From Cheiracanthium punctorium (taxonomy: Eukaryota > Arthropoda > Arachnida > Araneae > Cheiracanthiidae): a stretch of 64,000 bases of DNA. The stretch is from NCBI GenBank assembly GCA_038373885.1, contig JAWZYV010016535.1, positions 1-64,000 on the forward strand, written 5' to 3'. The notes beneath the pieces are model-generated. The model did no database searches. It had not been told where the DNA came from and saw nothing but the letters and a program-made list of their open reading frames with translations. A program made the translations under genes and the position numbers. Of the stretch, positions 1-12,297 are shown piece by piece (positions within the stretch are counted from its first letter, which is position 1; the number at the start of each line of letters is the position of its first letter).

Positions 1-299
1 TTTATTGCAGTTATAGTTTGTAGCTATGATAAGTTCTCTGTCCACCATGTATTCGATTAAGTGTATCAATATTAATAAAAGTACGATCATTACTTTTAGG
101 GGCTAAAATAACTGATTTGTATATGTTATCCGAGAGTATGCTTTTGGAAATTTTCTTATACTTTGGGGTGAATCTATTAACAGTTACAGCAATTACTTTT
201 GAAATGATTAACAGTTTGTTTGCCTTTTTTCCAACAGCCCCGTTTTTATATGAGTGCCCCTTCTACAGAGTGCTCCGAAGATATCTTGCAATATTAATA

Positions 300-647
300 A
301 GGGTGGTGATGAGAGCCAATATACATGGTTTAGAATCACATAGCAATATTGGGTCGGAAACGTCGTCCTCGTGTATCTGTTAACAATCATTTTGGAACAA
401 TAGTGAAATTCCTGCTCGCTATTCATCAAAATTAATGGATCTTACACAGAAAGCACTTGAATACAACTGATTATTAATTGGATTAATTACTGAAGTAGGT
501 ATTATACTTCGATTACAAGATTGTTTATTAAAGTGATTATTAATAAATACAATTTTTGCGACCCCACATTCCTATGTGATTCTCAACCGTCTTGATCCAC
601 TTTACCTCCCTTCCAAATTTTGCCAGATATTTTCGGCGCACCCTGTA
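300..647. mobile_element. TA-flanked inverted-repeat element, copy 1 (decayed)
   Basis: The right end, reading inward on the minus strand, starts TACAGGGTG and matches the ends of the copies at 2457 and 49701. The left part carries the same AATCACATAGCAAT core followed by a GGAAACGTCGTC-like stretch seen in the other two copies. The left border is not sharp and the middle is AT-rich and divergent. The TA flank and the short length suggest a non-autonomous Tc1/mariner-superfamily element; no protein is encoded. Confidence 0.5.
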
Positions 648-651
648 TATA

Positions 652-2456
652 AAAATATACATACATACAAAATTAGATATACTTGCTTAAATATTTGTAT
701 GCTAATCAAGTTTTAGCAAATTTACGCTTTAAATCTGATATAAAACTTCCGAAATCTTATTAATATTTACAGATTTCTAGTAGAAAGTTTACAAAAACCA
801 CCAATAAAACCTATTGAAGGGGAATTTCGGGAATAGTCTTTATATGAATCAAATCTTTGGAGAAATGGATCCTTGCGTAGAAAGGAACTTTAGCAATTCT
901 TTTACGGCTGGGTTAAAATGAATCTTTCATTTACGTTTAACTGCACCGCACAGAAAAACTTTATCGAACGGTTGAAATAAATGTGAACTTCAAATCCATG
1001 AAATATTTCTTAAGTGTTATATAAAACTTATATTTAACTCAATTTCAGTTTAAAAATCTGTACTAAATAATCAGAAAGTAAATGCAGCAGAACCCACGTA
1101 ATGGAATATCTATTAAAAAATATCCTGCTACTGTAATAAATTTTCAATGTACCAAACCATAATTATCAGTCAACGTGATCCCCTATAATGGAACATCCCG
1201 CTTATCAGAATTTTATTTTTATTTATATTTTTTTATCAAACTGTCTAATCTATGAAGCGGATTGACTGTATGCGTAAGAATTTTACGCTGCGATAAAGCT
1301 CCAATACCTGTTTATTAAAACGGGATAAACAAGCGATAAACAATCTAATTACTGTTAAAAATAAATTCAAAAGTATAGAAATACACAAATGGAAGGATTA
1401 TTAATATTTTATTTTAAATTAAGTACTATATTCTTTTAATCATTTGAAAATAATTTTTCTTGAACTAAATTTTTGACGACACTGCAATCAAGTTCGTCAT
1501 TCGAAAAATAAAAATTGTTTCCTTCTACAAAAAGTTGAACACTTCTAAAACCGGATTTTTTTCTTCCTTTTCATATCAAAAGAAAATCTTTTTTTTCTTT
1601 CATTCTTAAACGTTATGTTTATGTCAGCTTTTTTTTCTTCATAAAATATGTTCCTTTACCTTTCATGGCTCGTTACGTTTATTTTCAATATGTATTGGTT
1701 AAGAATATTTTTTTTCTTTTGTAGTAACACTGTTTTAGATTTTAAAAGTCATTTATTTTTTTAAACAGTAAATTTTTTACACATAAATTACTGTTGCAAA
1801 ATTTCTTTTGTAGATACATTTAATCGTATGAATAATTATTTTTGTGGTGGTATTATTAAAAATCTATAGCTTCACGCACACATGCATTCATCTATTATCA
1901 TTTTTCTTGGTTTTCTTGTAACTATAGGTTTAGTAATTGTGTGGCTCTCTTTCAACTTTCATTATTATTATTATTATTATTATGCTTTTTAGTCACAAAG
2001 CATGTAAACATCTTGTAAATCTAACAAGATGTTTGGAAATATCGATTTTGATTTTTTTAATTTTTGTAAATTCTCAGATTTTTGTAAGGCAGGGATCTTA
2101 TTTTAGTTTCAGTTTTCTTAATCAGAATTTATTAAAATAGGATATGATAGCGTCATACTACTGAAGTGGATCATTCCACACATAACTTCTTTAGAATTTT
2201 TGTTATCATATTCAGTGCTTTTTATTTCATGTATATCTCCGGATGCTGATTTTTACATAAAAGCTCTTTAATCCTCTCTGTGTGTCTAAAGGCTGATAAA
2301 GCATTATATAAATTGCGTTCAATATGTTCATTTGTATTTTGTGATTTTAATTTTTGAGTTGCTTTACTGAACATGTTTGATTTTTGCTTGCTCCTGCTAT
2401 TCATCATCCCTTATGATAAATATTGCTGTTTTATAATTTAATTTCTTGAATGTACA
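652..2456. other. AT-rich intergenic DNA, no gene seen
   Basis: Very AT-rich sequence with runs of T and a short ATT trinucleotide tract near 1962-1984. The only open frames are under 70 codons, of biased composition and with no recognisable domain. I see no exon, RNA gene or mobile-element end here. Confidence 0.5.
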
Positions 2457-2915
2457 TACAGGGTGATTCATAATTATTTTTACAAAATTTAAGGGAAGCT
2501 AGGGCACATAATCAGGAATCAAAATCACATAGCAATGTGGGATAGGAAACTTCTTCTTCCTGCAGAGTAATTATAACCAACGGGGGCCCCCGGCATTGGT
2601 TAATTTGGGAGCCATCTATGAAATTTGTTTTATTTTTCATAAAACTTTGACAAAAAATATATATTTCAGAACAGTATTCGAAATTGGGGGCCATTTCGAG
2701 CCGGGGCCCTGGAAAAGTCCCGATTTGCCCATGCGATAATAAGGCTCTGCCTTCATGTAGCTCTTAATAATTACTTCGGAACAGGTGCTGAAACAACAGT
2801 GAACGTTCGACCATTGTATTTCAAAACCTAACGTATTTTTTTCAGAAAATATGTGATTAAAATTTCATAGTTTAAAAGTTCTATTTCATTTCAAGGATGA
2901 GATTTTTGGATATGA
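2457..2915. mobile_element. TA-flanked inverted-repeat element, copy 2, interrupted
   Basis: It begins TACAGGGTGATTC and runs parallel to the more complete copy at 49701-50144: the TTTTTACAAAATTT end, the AATCACATAGCAATGTGG core, then GTAGCTCTTAATAATTAC and TGCTGAAACAACAGTG. Similarity ends near 2915, so the right terminus is lost. A segment of about 180 bases (roughly 2566-2750) containing GGGGGCCCCCGG and GGGGCCCTGG is absent from the 49.7 kb copy and looks like a later insertion. No coding capacity. Confidence 0.6.
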
Positions 2916-3758
2916 TGAACCCCTGGTTACCATAACATTTTAATATGTCACTAAATCCTTGGTGTCTGTATGAAGTGCGATTGTTTAAGATGGTAATCAG
3001 TAATTGTATAAGGTAGTATTACATAACATTCAAAGAAAGCTACCCAGTTTCCGGACTGTTGGCTCAACCAAATTAATTCGATAAAAGGTCTTCTGCAACC
3101 ACAGCATTCTTTTGTAGTGTAAGCTGTGTGTGATATTCTTGATATACCACAAAAACTTTTGCAAAAAAAAGACAAATACAGATTAAGTCGACTTAACTTT
3201 CAAATTAATTTTCGAATGAAATTACAAAAATACAGCTAGTATAATCCAAAAACCTGACGAAAACGAGGATGATTAGTGATTGTGTCGTCTTTTTCAAAAA
3301 AGTAGACTTTTACGGTATTATACAACTGTTTGCCATGACTAAATCTGGAAAATATTTAACAAGAAATCGTTTTTTTTCCCAAGAAGCACTGTAAAATAAT
3401 GGAGGAAAGAACAGAGAGAGGAGAGACTATGGGCGCAACTAAACTTTCGAAAATTGAATTTTCGTAAACAAAATGTTACAGAAAAGTCTTTCGCTGAGAA
3501 ATTGTGAACTTACATTTTTGGACCACTGATTATTATTTTTTTCCCGGCTGCCTACTTGAATGAGAGTATAAATAACACTATTAAATTTTCCAATACTGAG
3601 AAAATATGCCATGTAAAAATGTTTTCAACGTACCAAATAGTTTCTCTATGATGTTGACGAAACCTTCAAACAAAATATCGGTAATTTTTTAGAGCTTGGA
3701 TGTTGATCAAAGTGTAATACTTTTAAATAAGTAATAATTTTAATTGTATTAGTTATTT

Positions 3759-3878
3759 TTCAATTACTCATTTGAACCATTCATTCACATGAACCATTCA
3801 TTTCAATTACTCATTTGATGTATTCAATTACTCATTTGAATACATCAATTACTCATTATATTTCAATTACTCATTTTA
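3759..3878. repeat. Short tandem array, CAATTACTCATTTGAA-type unit
   Basis: The motif CAATTACTCATTT recurs at least five times in about 120 bases with irregular spacing of roughly 20-45 bases, some copies followed by GAA or by variants such as GAACCATTCAT. This is a degenerate minisatellite without coding potential. Confidence 0.75.
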
Positions 3879-3899
3879 AGTTATTTTTCAATAACTTAA

Positions 3900-5430
3900 A
3901 ATTTATTTAAATTATAATTTAAAAATAAAAAGGGATTCGGGGTAGCAGAGGAAACCTGAAGATTTTATCCCAGGGGCTCCGATTTGGCTCACTGCGCCGC
4001 CCAATAGCAGTTTCCGAGGGATACCAATGTTCAACACCCCGTCCCTCCTATTGCAAATCTAACTTGTAGTGAAAAACCCAGAAGCAGGATTAAGAAAGGG
4101 AGATAAATTTTGCTGAAAAAATCGATTCTGTGTTGTACTGTTGTATGCGCTCCCACACAAACGTTAGTCCACAACAGGTCATTCAAAGACCCAAACCTTG
4201 ATGCAACGATGGGCATAGGTAGTGAACAGATTAAAGACAATAACTTACTAAAATGTTTGACTCTATCTATTGCCATTACGGTCTTATTCCCCAAACACCT
4301 CTATATGCGATTTATCCAAATTCGTGTGTTGAAATCATCGGTAAGATCTCTTGCCGATGTCTTTTAACATGCGTTTTAGAATTAATTCTTCTGTCAGTGA
4401 TCGGTGAATAAGGCCATTGGAGCCTTATCTATGAATGTTTTTTTGTTACGTTACACTCGCTGTAAAAGAGCCGAAAAAGAAACATTTTTGACAAATCATT
4501 TCTTTGCAAAACTTATGAACACATGATGAATTTGTTTATTAAAAACAAATCAACGCGTCTAAAATACATTGAGCATAATGATAATATTTTACTGGATGCT
4601 GTAGTAAAAAATATGCTACAGACATTAGTTTCAACAAGGTGTTTGTCATAGACCGTCAAACAACTCAAGTCTAATAAATGATTATCATATAACAGAGCGT
4701 CAGTAGAATTATTTATGTACAATAAACTCAGTTTTTGAATGTGCATTCATGAAATATCACAATAAATATCCTAAAAGATTTATTCATCCATGTTTGAGCA
4801 GAAAATTTAGAATTGAACTGAAAACTTGATATTTCTTTAAAAATTGCTCGATGGGAAATAAATGTTCGGATATCCTGTGTTTTTTGAACGTATAGAAACG
4901 GTTTCTTCGTATGTTGAAGATTTATCTTTCACATGGGATGCTCAAATGCTTCAAAAAAGCATTCTAGAATATCAGTCATAGCTTTGCAGAAATAAAAACG
5001 ATCAATAAAATCGATAATTTTTTAGAATTATTAAAGACAAAAGAAACTTTATACGTGTCTTCAATAAATCATCGAAATTTGCTTTGCTTGAGAAATCTTC
5101 CGTTAACTTTAGAAAACAGTATTTACATAAAAAAAGAAAGTAGGAGAAGCAATTCCTGATTATGAATGCTTTTATTATAATGTTATTCGAAATCTTTGAT
5201 TTTCTGTCAATTTTTTATAAAATTTTGAATGATGCCAAAAATGTAAACTTTTTTATAAAACTATCAAGTACATCATTGGGAGTAATTTAGGCTTCCGTTC
5301 AAAGATGTTCTTTCTTATATGCCTTAGTTATGCTTGTGCACATAACAATATCATTTTAGTAATCACACTATGCTAGTATCCGTATAATGTTTGATTATGG
5401 AAAAAAGAAAAAAAAACTAATATTAGGGAT
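3900..5430. other. Non-coding; GC-richer island at 3930-4090
   Basis: The segment 3930-4090 is noticeably GC-richer than its surroundings and probably belongs to a dispersed repeat, but I cannot assign a family. Frames across it (4031-4367, both strands) are short and match no family I know. The rest is ordinary AT-rich sequence. Confidence 0.4.
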
Positions 5431-5439
5431 GGACGTGGA

Positions 5440-6310
5440 ACCCCGAAACGAGACGAGACTTTTCACGGTCTGGCGCTTTTGCGAGATGAGACCTCCAGGT
5501 ACGGGACGAGACATCTAGGTTCGAGACAGGACCACGAGACCGGTCTCGCATATTGTCTGATATCAAAATGTCTTCATTTTTACTTAAAGAGACTTACGAA
5601 GTGAAAGAAGTAGAGTCATCCTTCATTTATCACGGTCTCGCATACACTAAGACACCAAAATGCCTTCATTTTTTACTTAACTGTGCAAAGTGAACGAAGT
5701 AAATACCCAGTGAATCATCATACCCAGTAGAGTCATCCCTCGTTTATCACGGTCTCCCAAACTGTATGACATCAAAATGCCTTCATTTTTACTCAGTAAT
5801 TTTGCGAAATAAAAGACGTACAGGCGTCCATTGTTATCGCGGTCTCACATACAGTATGGCACCAAAATGCTTCATTTTTTCTTAATTGTGTGAAGTGAAA
5901 ATTAAGTAAAACTGCAACAACTGTACTTAGAGAAGTGACGGTACTTTTTAAGTACAGTTGTCTCTCGTTTATCGTGGTCTCGCATACTGTATAGGGGGAG
6001 ACCGATGGTTCTCTTGCCTACGGTATCGCGCGCGAACGTTCCCGCATATTGTGTAAAACCAATATGCTTTCATTTTTTTCCTAGTATGAACTGGTTTATA
6101 GTGTTTAATCAGTTTAGGACTCTAACGTGATAGGATACATGAATTTCCGCACAAGGGCATTTTTGCTTCATACATCGAACGCTTTGTTAGTTAGAGCTTG
6201 GAAAACCTGTTTCCTACCAAAATACGTGTTTTAGCATTATTACTTCCACTAGGCTAGTAGAGATGGACGCTAGACTACGAGACGAGATAATCATTTCTCG
6301 TATTGCATGG
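5440..6310. repeat. Degenerate minisatellite with GGTCTCGCATA units and CGAGACGAGAC flanks
   Basis: A unit of about 90-135 bases is repeated five to six times. Each has a GGTCTC(G/A)CATA-like start at about 5542, 5634, 5751, 5841, 5977 and 6037, then ACACCAAAATGCCTTCATTTTT and a GTGAAAGAAGTA-like end. Both borders (about 5450 and 6280) contain CGAGACGAGA, so the array sits inside a larger repeat whose ends are partly direct repeats. No reading frame persists across the units. Confidence 0.7.
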
Positions 6311-6436
6311 TCTTGCGTGCAGCTATAATTAATATTCTTCATAGCGAAATTCAGATCATTTCTTCCAACGGATCACCTGCGAAAAATCAGTTACACATTT
6401 GAAATTCAAGTCTAAAAATTAGAATGTATACCCTGT

Positions 6437-7933
6437 ATATACTGTTGGCCAAAATCAAAGTTACAAACACTAAATTTCTGATAACTGAACAGATATTCTG
6501 TTTATTGTCACAAAGTTTGGCAGAGAGAACTGTTAGCATGAGAGAAAGCATATGGCAACATAACAATACCAAAAGGAGGTGAGTTGTACCAAAAACAATT
6601 AAAATTATGCTCCATCATATCTCGAAAAAGGTTCGTCTTTTACAAACTGCGGCCTCTGTCCAGTGCTATAAAATCCTCACAACTAGTCCTCACTAAATCC
6701 TCAATTCTCACAACTCTTAATAAGGTCTGCCACTCGAAACGCTTGTGCCAATAAATCTCATTTTTCCAAAAGCGAGGCTATTAACACTTCTAGGGTCTTG
6801 GAAAGGGCATGAACGTCGAGCAACGGTTTTCCTAGATCATCCCAAACATGTACCATAAGATTGCGATCGGAGACTTCACAGGCCAGTTCATGCAGCGAAT
6901 CTTCTCTGATTCTTTCAACAATTTGTGATCTGTGCGTCCTCACATTATCGTCCATAATAAGGAAGTCCGAGCCAGCGGCTCCTCAATAAAACTTCGCATA
7001 GCCTTCATAGATCTCTTTCCCATGGCGCTGTACGGTGACACAGCGCAAACAAAAGTTGTACAGTGTTGCATGACTGTCCAGCAGTATGCCGTCCTACGCA
7101 AGCATTCCTCTGCCACCAAACTGGCCAAGTCGTCCTTGCGTTGGAGTAATGATGCAGAGTTCCTCGTTCTCTGAAGTCCCGTTGAGAACCATTCTGTGTG
7201 CTGAATCTTGACACACCACTAAAAAGAGTGGGTCCCCATTTTTGGAGTGTCCAACTTTAGGGTGTTCACCATCACGGCAAACTGACTGTCACGCTCCTTT
7301 CGCCCAAACTTAGACACGCCACTGTACGTAGAAGAGTTTAGGGCCCTCTTTGCAATATCTCTGTATAACCTCTTTTCTTGAAAACCCTAGTTCCAGGCGG
7401 AGCTGCTTAAGTCACGATAGACTACTCTGTAGCCATATTCTTCCTGTGTCGTCATACATTAATGCCAACTACTGAGCCTTTGCAGTTGTCGTTGCTCTAG
7501 GGTGGCTTTGGCTTGACCACCTGGTGATGATACCACTTGTTTGGAATTTATTCCACAACCTGGATACCATTTTCAGAGACACTTGTAACCATCCTGCCAC
7601 CTCCTCTTGTGACTACCCAATTTCGAACCTACCGTCGACTCTCCGTCTCGATGAATCATCTAAACGATTATGAGACCTCATTCTCACTAAAAGCAGTCAA
7701 ATTTGTGGGTTTTAATATTCACAACAATGCACGCAAAAATTCCAGATGTCTCAACAGCCATATTAAACGATGTGCTAAAAAACTAAAGCTTAACCCTTTA
7801 TTCGAAATTAGATGCTATCATTGTGCGGTTTGTCACTTAAAACATAAATTGCAAATTTTATCAATCTTAATTTAAGCAACTTTGAATTATTGTAAAAAGC
7901 ATATTTTTAACCTTAATTTTGGTACCAGTATAT
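6437..7933 (-). mobile_element. Tc1-like DNA transposon (decayed, both ends recognisable)
   Basis: About 1.5 kb, the usual Tc1 length. The left end reads ATATACTGTTGGCCAAAATC and the right end, read on the minus strand, reads ATATACTGGTACCAAAATTA, so both share an imperfect terminal inverted repeat next to TA dinucleotides. Between them lies a minus-strand Tc1 transposase pseudogene. The element is an immobile relic lying downstream of the cyclase gene. Confidence 0.75.
6758..7680 (-). pseudogene. Tc1-like transposase pseudogene
   Basis: Tc1 transposases cut and paste DNA using an N-terminal paired-type helix-turn-helix and a DDE catalytic core. On the minus strand I can follow the family order despite frameshifts and stops: a helix-turn-helix region (RLDDSSRRRVDGRFE, then SQEEVAGWLQVSLKMVSRLW, about 7675-7560), a linker, a piece resembling the YRDEVLRP region (about 7030), the second catalytic Asp in MDDNVRTHRSQIV (about 6950), and a decayed form of the LNPIEHVWD motif (MVHVWDDLGK, about 6830). 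Stops and frame changes separate the blocks, so no active enzyme is made. Family assignment is secure; the subfamily is not. Confidence 0.8.
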
Positions 7934-10900
7934 AAATTAACAGTATTTATAAATTTTTTTCTCATTTATCATATTATATCACTTAACTCAATGTGGAAGA
8001 CTGATGCGCTCGAAAAGAAGGTGAGAACATAAAGTTGTGTAATTGTGATAGTAAGTACTCAGTAATAATATTATTTATTTAAAAAAAAGAAACTCCAAAA
8101 TAATTTGCCACTAGGATATTTTATCGATCTAATGCAGGCAATTTTTTTCTTACCTGAAAATAAATAAGTAAATAACAGATCTTCAGCAGCTTTTACAAGA
8201 TTAAAAGTTTGGCGAGCTTATTCTTTTATTTTTATCGTCTTTATTTTTCAAGCAAGCATCTACTTTTTAGTATATTTTTATAACTTTTAACATCAAGTAA
8301 ATATAATTCAATGAGTTAATATCAGATAGCTGAAAGGCTTCAGAAAAACTTAGCACATTCTTATGTCGTAATACAAGTACAGTGCCGCAAAAAATTAATT
8401 AAATAAATGAAATATAAAATAAAATAAAAATAAAAAGTAGAATAAAATGTTGACACTTATTTTGCATTAATAATGTTGGCAGTTAAATTGTGCTCCAATA
8501 AAAAATTGCATGTGATAATCATAACCATCATAAAAATTATTTGAAGTCTGCACTTATACATTAATTTTTCATTTGCCTTTTGTCTGGAATGCTCCAAATA
8601 TGCCGTGACATAGGTTTAATGCAGAATATTTTTGTGAGCACCTAGTCAAATAAAAAAGGTTTATTAAACACAAAATGTACAGCAACACAAAATGTTAAAC
8701 TAATGTTTTCTATTTTCTTTCTATTTTTTTAAACTAGCCTCTCCCCCAAAAAAATTCACTGTTCGTCACTGTTCGATCATATATAAAGTCATAATTGAAG
8801 CATTCAAAAAAAAAACCGCAAATTAAAAATTATATATAAATGGGGACTTTCGATAAGTGCATAGATCATTTTCAAGTTTGTCCAGGTTTTCATCCAAGCT
8901 TTTGCTAGTTCCCCTTGACTTTTCCTGTCCAAATATAATGCCCCGATTGTTGGAGGTTTTCCTAGACCGGTGGAAACCATGAATGCACCAGAAAAGTTCC
9001 GAGCATCTTAAATTAATCACATGATCATTATCTATATCCACATTTTCATGATAACATGCAATGTCCTTCTTGGCACACAATTTAACTGCTAAGGTTATTA
9101 ATGCCAGATTAATTTTAATTTTGCTGGCACTGTAAATAAAATTCACTACAATTCCTGTATATTTCGAAAAAAGAGCAAGTAATACTTAGGTTACATTTAT
9201 GATTATATCTGAAAATGAATTACATTATCAGTACATAATCGTATTAATTTATTTTTCCCACTTCTATAAAAAGAAATTATCCTGCAAGACTTATTTTCGC
9301 TAACATCTAGAGTAAATTGCATTACTTACCATGCCATTGCCTTGGGCGGTAAAAATAGACACACAATCTAGTGATTTTTGCTAGATTACTTAGGAATAGT
9401 AATGTTTCACTCTTATGAGAATAAGTCGCTTCAACGGTAAAAGAGGAACAATTCCTGTGTATTTTAGGAATGTTTTTCTAAGTCTGTTTCTGTTTATATT
9501 CAGATTTTCCTTAAAAGATTATTTTATTTCAGAGTTGAATATACTTGTAAGTCTTTTTAAATATTATTTTTAAATGTCTATTTTTAAACACAACTATGAG
9601 CCATTATATCTAAAAATTATTTCTTTATGCTAATTCATTAAATTCCTTCTGTTGTGTTTTATATAGACATAATTTAATATTTTATATTCGGGTGTCGTTT
9701 TTTCGTATGCCACTATATTTTCTTGCCGAAACAATTGAAGCTAATAATACGAAAATTGGCACATGTGAGTTTTTTTTTTACACAAATGCTAAATTGAATT
9801 CAAAATTTGTAATCTATGGCGGGGGGGTAGGGAGTAACAACACTCTTTTCGCATGTGTTCACGTCCTTTCAAAGAAGAAAAAATATATATATATAAAATT
9901 CTGGCAAGAAAAATTATTTAATTTTACCTAAAAAATCATTGCTTTCGGATTTCTCCAATATATTAAATATTTATTAAAAATATATGACGAAATCATATTT
10001 TCTTAATTATGTATTACTTAAATTAAATAACACTTTACATGGAATTATATTTCATTTTAGAAAACAATAACTATTTCATACTAAACAACAAAAAACAATA
10101 GGATAATACAATTTCATTAAAATAATAAACTATTAAAGAGAAGCTGGAAACACGTAAGCGGCAAGTTTTTTTGTCCTCGAAAGTGTCAGTAATGAAGAAA
10201 TTCAACCTTTAATTTTTATGTGTTCTTGTTGTCACATATTCGCAGATTTCTACTGTCGTTTTGGATGAATGGAATAAATAAGATGATCAATGAAATAAAT
10301 AAGATGTTCAGGCTTATTATGGAATGGCATATAAATAACGAATGGCAGCAGCGCCGAATTCTCCACTATCGGTTACTTCTGGTACTGATTTTGTTTTCGG
10401 AAATGGTTTACCAATGTTTTCCCCAAGAGAGAATAATTTTCAACTATCTCGATTAGTTAATAGTCGTAATAGAATCAAATAATATCGGTAATGGTTTTAA
10501 GGGTAATACAACAGTCAAAATTCTAACCTAAGAAATAAAGGGAATATTTTATAGTTAATCTCAGTACTCATATATTGATAATAGGAGAAATAAAGTCAGT
10601 ATGAAGAATTTGGCTATTTTCTGTTCGTGACTTCCAATTACAGATGTTGATAAACAGGGAATCAAGAAGTTAATTTATGACCACCCCATATCATTGATGC
10701 ATCCTGTAACATTTTATACCTTTAGTCTTCATCGTCCCACTTGCACACTGTGAGATGTTTGATAGTCACTCTAACTTTTCAACCAATTTCATCATCCCGT
10801 TAAAGACGATTCACAAAAGTTACTTAAAAATCTAAATGTTATGATGATATCAAGAGTTAAAGTTATAAAGCTAAAACACATTATCGACTACTACAAAATT

Positions 10901-11661
10901 TTATATTTTACATCGGATAGCTTCCAGTTTAAGACTATCCTCTTTATTGAAAACGCCAAGACTCCGTCAAATTTATCCAACATGACAGCTACTTCATCTT
11001 ATTTTGCCAAGGAAAGAAATTCGATCAAAAAGTACAAATTTCATCAAAAAATTGCTTAAAATTGGATAAGACATTCTTTTCGATTGTATTTTTCGCTCAT
11101 ATTTTGAAAATTGAATATACGTTCAGAATGAACATATTCTTTACTGGCTTTAGAAGCTGCAGCTGTTTATTTCAAAAGATAAAATCTGTCCATGACATTT
11201 GAAATTCCTCTACGCATTGTTAGATTTTTTTATATTCAAAAACTCAAATTTTTCAATAACAGACAAGCGTTCAAAAGGTATTTTCTGAAAGTTCCTGATA
11301 TTTTTCTCGGCCTCAAATAATATAGTTATGGCACAATAATATGATTTGTATAGGAGTGTATATTGCGAAACAATTCTGTTTGTATTTTAAGTGATAATTC
11401 CTTAAATTTCGTGCCAATTTCTAAATTCAATACTACCCTAGTATTGCGTTGGAGTACGAATTATTATTATAGCACATATTTCAAAATGAAGATAGATTTA
11501 AAATTTAGTTAATAAAAAATAGAAAGCGGGATCTATGAGCGGTATATCCTGTCTCTACGAAAATTAGTGATTTTACTCTCAACAAGATTCAAAATTAAGT
11601 TTCAAAATTGGTCAACAGACGGAGCTGCTGAAGCAAATAAGCATAAAACAATGTTTTCAAT
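7934..11661. other. AT-rich intergenic DNA, no gene seen
   Basis: Long AT-rich stretch. The longest frame, 107 codons on the minus strand at 8823-9146, has an unremarkable composition and no recognisable motif; a 78-codon plus-strand frame at 10220-10456 is also unassigned. No splice-bounded exon, tRNA or transposon end could be supported. Confidence 0.45.
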
Positions 11662-11886
11662 CTAACGACTGTTTGCTGCAACAACGTGACTCAGTCGAAA
11701 GACTGACTTAAGAAATTTAGAGACACGTTCAAACATTTCAGAAGGAATGAGGTGACACGCAGCAGAGATGTATTGTTCCAGTTCAACTATACTTAGGGAC
11801 TGTGATGATATATTTAGTCTTTTCAGTACCCTTAAAGAAAGCAAATCACTTGGTGCGAAATTTGTCAAAAAAGAAGCCCAAAACAT
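11662..11886 (-). pseudogene. Mariner/IS630-type transposase C-terminal remnant (weak)
   Basis: A 74-codon minus-strand frame contains FAPSDLLSLRVLKRL followed by a helix SIVELEQYISAACHLIPSEMFERV. The order resembles the mariner-superfamily C-terminus: a PDLAPSDFFLF-like catalytic block, a short gap, then an EEL..RI..AC..I..EML.RV helix. Catalytic residues beyond the block are not convincing and the upstream domains are missing. It could be a chance resemblance, but the spacing argues for a short relic. Confidence 0.4.
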
Positions 11887-12297
11887 TACATTTCGTGCAT
11901 ATGTTTCGAAAGCAAGGACAACGAAAAGATTATCGAAATACTCACTGTGAAATCGGAATATTTTACCCGTTTTATCTGGTAATTTCTGGGAACTATAAGG
12001 TTCTTAAAAATGAATGTTCACGGACATCACATTTGAAGCATAATATTTTGTTTGGATGAAATTTTTATCTTTGCCTATTTAATAAAAGTAGATAATATTA
12101 ACCAAACAAAAAGTAAATTCAAATTTTGAGCGTTTTCGGATTGGACATAATGAGCTGATTCGATTAATGATTCTTTTGGAATGTAAAAGACTGTATCAAC
12201 AAAGGGCTACGAGATGGTAGATTTTATTTCCTCAATAAATCAGGAAAACTTGTCAGGAATGATTGTTATCAGTTGATAGAGGTGATTGTTGATAGTA

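Noticed and set aside
3759..3878. CRISPR-like array
   Set aside because: The units are degenerate with irregular, related spacers, and the genome is eukaryotic.
7537..7875. 112-codon plus-strand open frame
   Set aside because: It is the antisense shadow of the Tc1 transposase helix-turn-helix region plus the element's right end.
8823..9146. 107-codon minus-strand open frame
   Set aside because: No motif, no splice context and no family resemblance that I could name; one frame of this length is expected by chance in 64 kb.
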